Of a stretch of DNA of 64,000 bases, positions 63,262-64,000 are shown one piece after another. Under the pieces are notes generated by a model. The model searched no databases and had not been told where the DNA came from. It saw only the letters and a list, made by a program, of their open reading frames with translations. Made by a program: the position numbers and the translations under genes. Within the stretch, counting starts at the first letter, position 1; each line of letters starts with the position of its first letter. The stretch comes from Oscillospiraceae bacterium (GTDB lineage: Bacteria; Bacillota; Clostridia; Oscillospirales; Oscillospiraceae), in NCBI GenBank assembly GCA_017516065.1, contig JAFWDQ010000006.1, positions 104,711 through 168,710 of the forward strand. The letters are read 5' to 3'.

Positions 63262-63281
63262 CCGCTGCACACCTGCAGCGG
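63262..63281 (+). other. Hairpin upstream of the Clp ATPase gene
   Basis: Perfect arms CCGCTGCA / TGCAGCGG around CACC, 21 bases before the ATG. No T tract follows, so it is more likely leader structure or an operator than a terminator. Confidence 0.35.
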
Positions 63282-63302
63282 ACCTGAAAAGGAGCTCAAA
63301 TT

Positions 63303-64000
63303 ATGCAGCCAACTCTTTGTTCCCGTTGCAAAAAAAACGTAGCCGTCGTCTTTGTATCCCGCATGGAGGACGGTGTGATGAAAAATGAGGGGCTCTGCCT
63401 TAAATGCGCCCGGGCCCTGGGCATCAAGCCGGTGGACGACATGATGCAGAAAATGGGGATCAGCGAGGAGGATCTGGACGGAATCAACCGGGAGATGCTC
63501 AACGCCTTCGACGGCGCGGAAAATATGGAGGACCTACTCAGCGGCCTCACCGGAGACGAGGAGGACGGGGAGGATGACGACGGCAAGACCGCCACGTTCC
63601 CGTTCCTCAATAAGCTCTTCGGCAGCCAGGACCAGGAGCAGGAGAACCGGGATCCCGGCAGAGACACGGAATCGGAGACCCGCGAGGGCAAGACCGACAG
63701 CAAGGGCGGGAAGAAGAAATTCCTGAACAACTACTGCATCAATCTTTCCGAGCGCGCCCGAGAGAACAAGCTGGACAACATCGTCGGACGTGAACAGGAG
63801 ATCGGCCGCGTCATCCAGATCCTGAATCGGCGGCAGAAGAACAACCCCTGCCTGATCGGCGAGCCCGGCGTAGGCAAGACGGCCATCGCCGAGGGCCTTG
63901 CCATGCGCATTGCCAAGGGCGACGTGCCCTATAAGCTCCAGGAAAAGGAGGTCTATCTGCTGGACCTGACCGCCCTGGTGGCCGGCACCCAGTTCCGGGG
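63303..64000 (+). CDS. ATP-dependent Clp ATPase with N-terminal zinc-finger (3' end outside the window)
   Basis: An AAA+ unfoldase cut by the window edge after about 232 residues. It starts [17 protein letters not shown] with a second pair in LCLKCARAL (about 36), a likely four-Cys zinc site instead of the usual Clp-N repeats. About 45-135 is a charged, low-complexity linker ([20 protein letters not shown]). From about 140 the ClpC-type D1 begins: [50 protein letters not shown], with the Walker A at about 181-188. The ATG follows AAAAGGAG. Whether ClpP loops follow cannot be seen. Confidence 0.88.
   Translation, partial: MQPTLCSRCKKNVAVVFVSRMEDGVMKNEGLCLKCARALGIKPVDDMMQKMGISEEDLDGINREMLNAFDGAENMEDLLSGLTGDEEDGEDDDGKTATFPFLNKLFGSQDQEQENRDPGRDTESETREGKTDSKGGKKKFLNNYCINLSERARENKLDNIVGREQEIGRVIQILNRRQKNNPCLIGEPGVGKTAIAEGLAMRIAKGDVPYKLQEKEVYLLDLTALVAGTQFR

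Overview
The window reads as a chromosome segment from a GC-rich, anaerobic, low-G+C-lineage (Bacillota) gut clostridium, most likely Oscillospiraceae (Oscillibacter, Dysosmobacter or Intestinimonas type). The reasons are the gene families present: Rex, S-box and ZTP riboswitches, DapL-route lysine synthesis, group II ECF module next to truA, SLH/CsaB wall polymer genes and 2-hydroxyacyl-CoA dehydratase activases. Genus is inference. I saw no rRNA, tRNA, CRISPR array, phage or insertion sequence.

Layout. 1-345: tail of a metallo-hydrolase. 332-1777: promoter, SAM-I riboswitch and metK. 1828-7218: family 2 glycosyltransferase, O-antigen-ligase-like protein, type II pantothenate kinase, Rex and an SLH protein. 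7318-10733: MarR regulator with an operator palindrome in its promoter and two tandem DHA2 efflux pumps. 10865-11017: Cys/Gly-rich 50-residue membrane peptide. 11075-14595 (minus): glnA-dapF-dapL. 14721-19023 (minus): Imm32-like protein, GNAT, glycosyltransferase, and a GT4-CsaB fusion. 19264-20729: DUF4330 protein and an EamA exporter. 20851-27832: 2-hydroxyacyl-CoA dehydratase with a fused activase, NudC, a nucleobase permease, a stalk-domain secreted protein and glutathione peroxidase. 27913-30994 (minus): MacB-type ABC exporter behind a palindromic operator. 31131-34485: small proteins plus an MBOAT/DHHW acyl-transfer pair. 34541-39164 (minus): VOC protein and a two-gene giant activase/dehydratase. 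39373-42989: pyruvate carboxylase. 43000-44332 (minus): lipoprotein, DUF523, NUDIX.

44429-57582 (minus) is a near-complete de novo purine operon, transcribed purE-purC-purF-purM-purN-purO-AICAR formyltransferase-purD-purL-guaB, preceded by a ZTP (ZMP) riboswitch whose terminator shares bases with the aptamer. It has several non-textbook parts: a PurF whose glutaminase nucleophile is missing, a split PurH function (stand-alone AICAR formyltransferase plus PurO-type cyclohydrolase), single-chain PurL, and an IMP dehydrogenase resembling the protozoan Tritrichomonas foetus enzyme.

57673-64000 (plus): methyltransferase, EcfA1-EcfA2-EcfT, truA, a DUF5711 membrane protein and the start of a Clp ATPase. 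Observations I rate highest are the purine operon oddities, a MetK whose active-site Arg is Cys, the GT4-CsaB fusion, and the two unusual dehydratase/activase loci.
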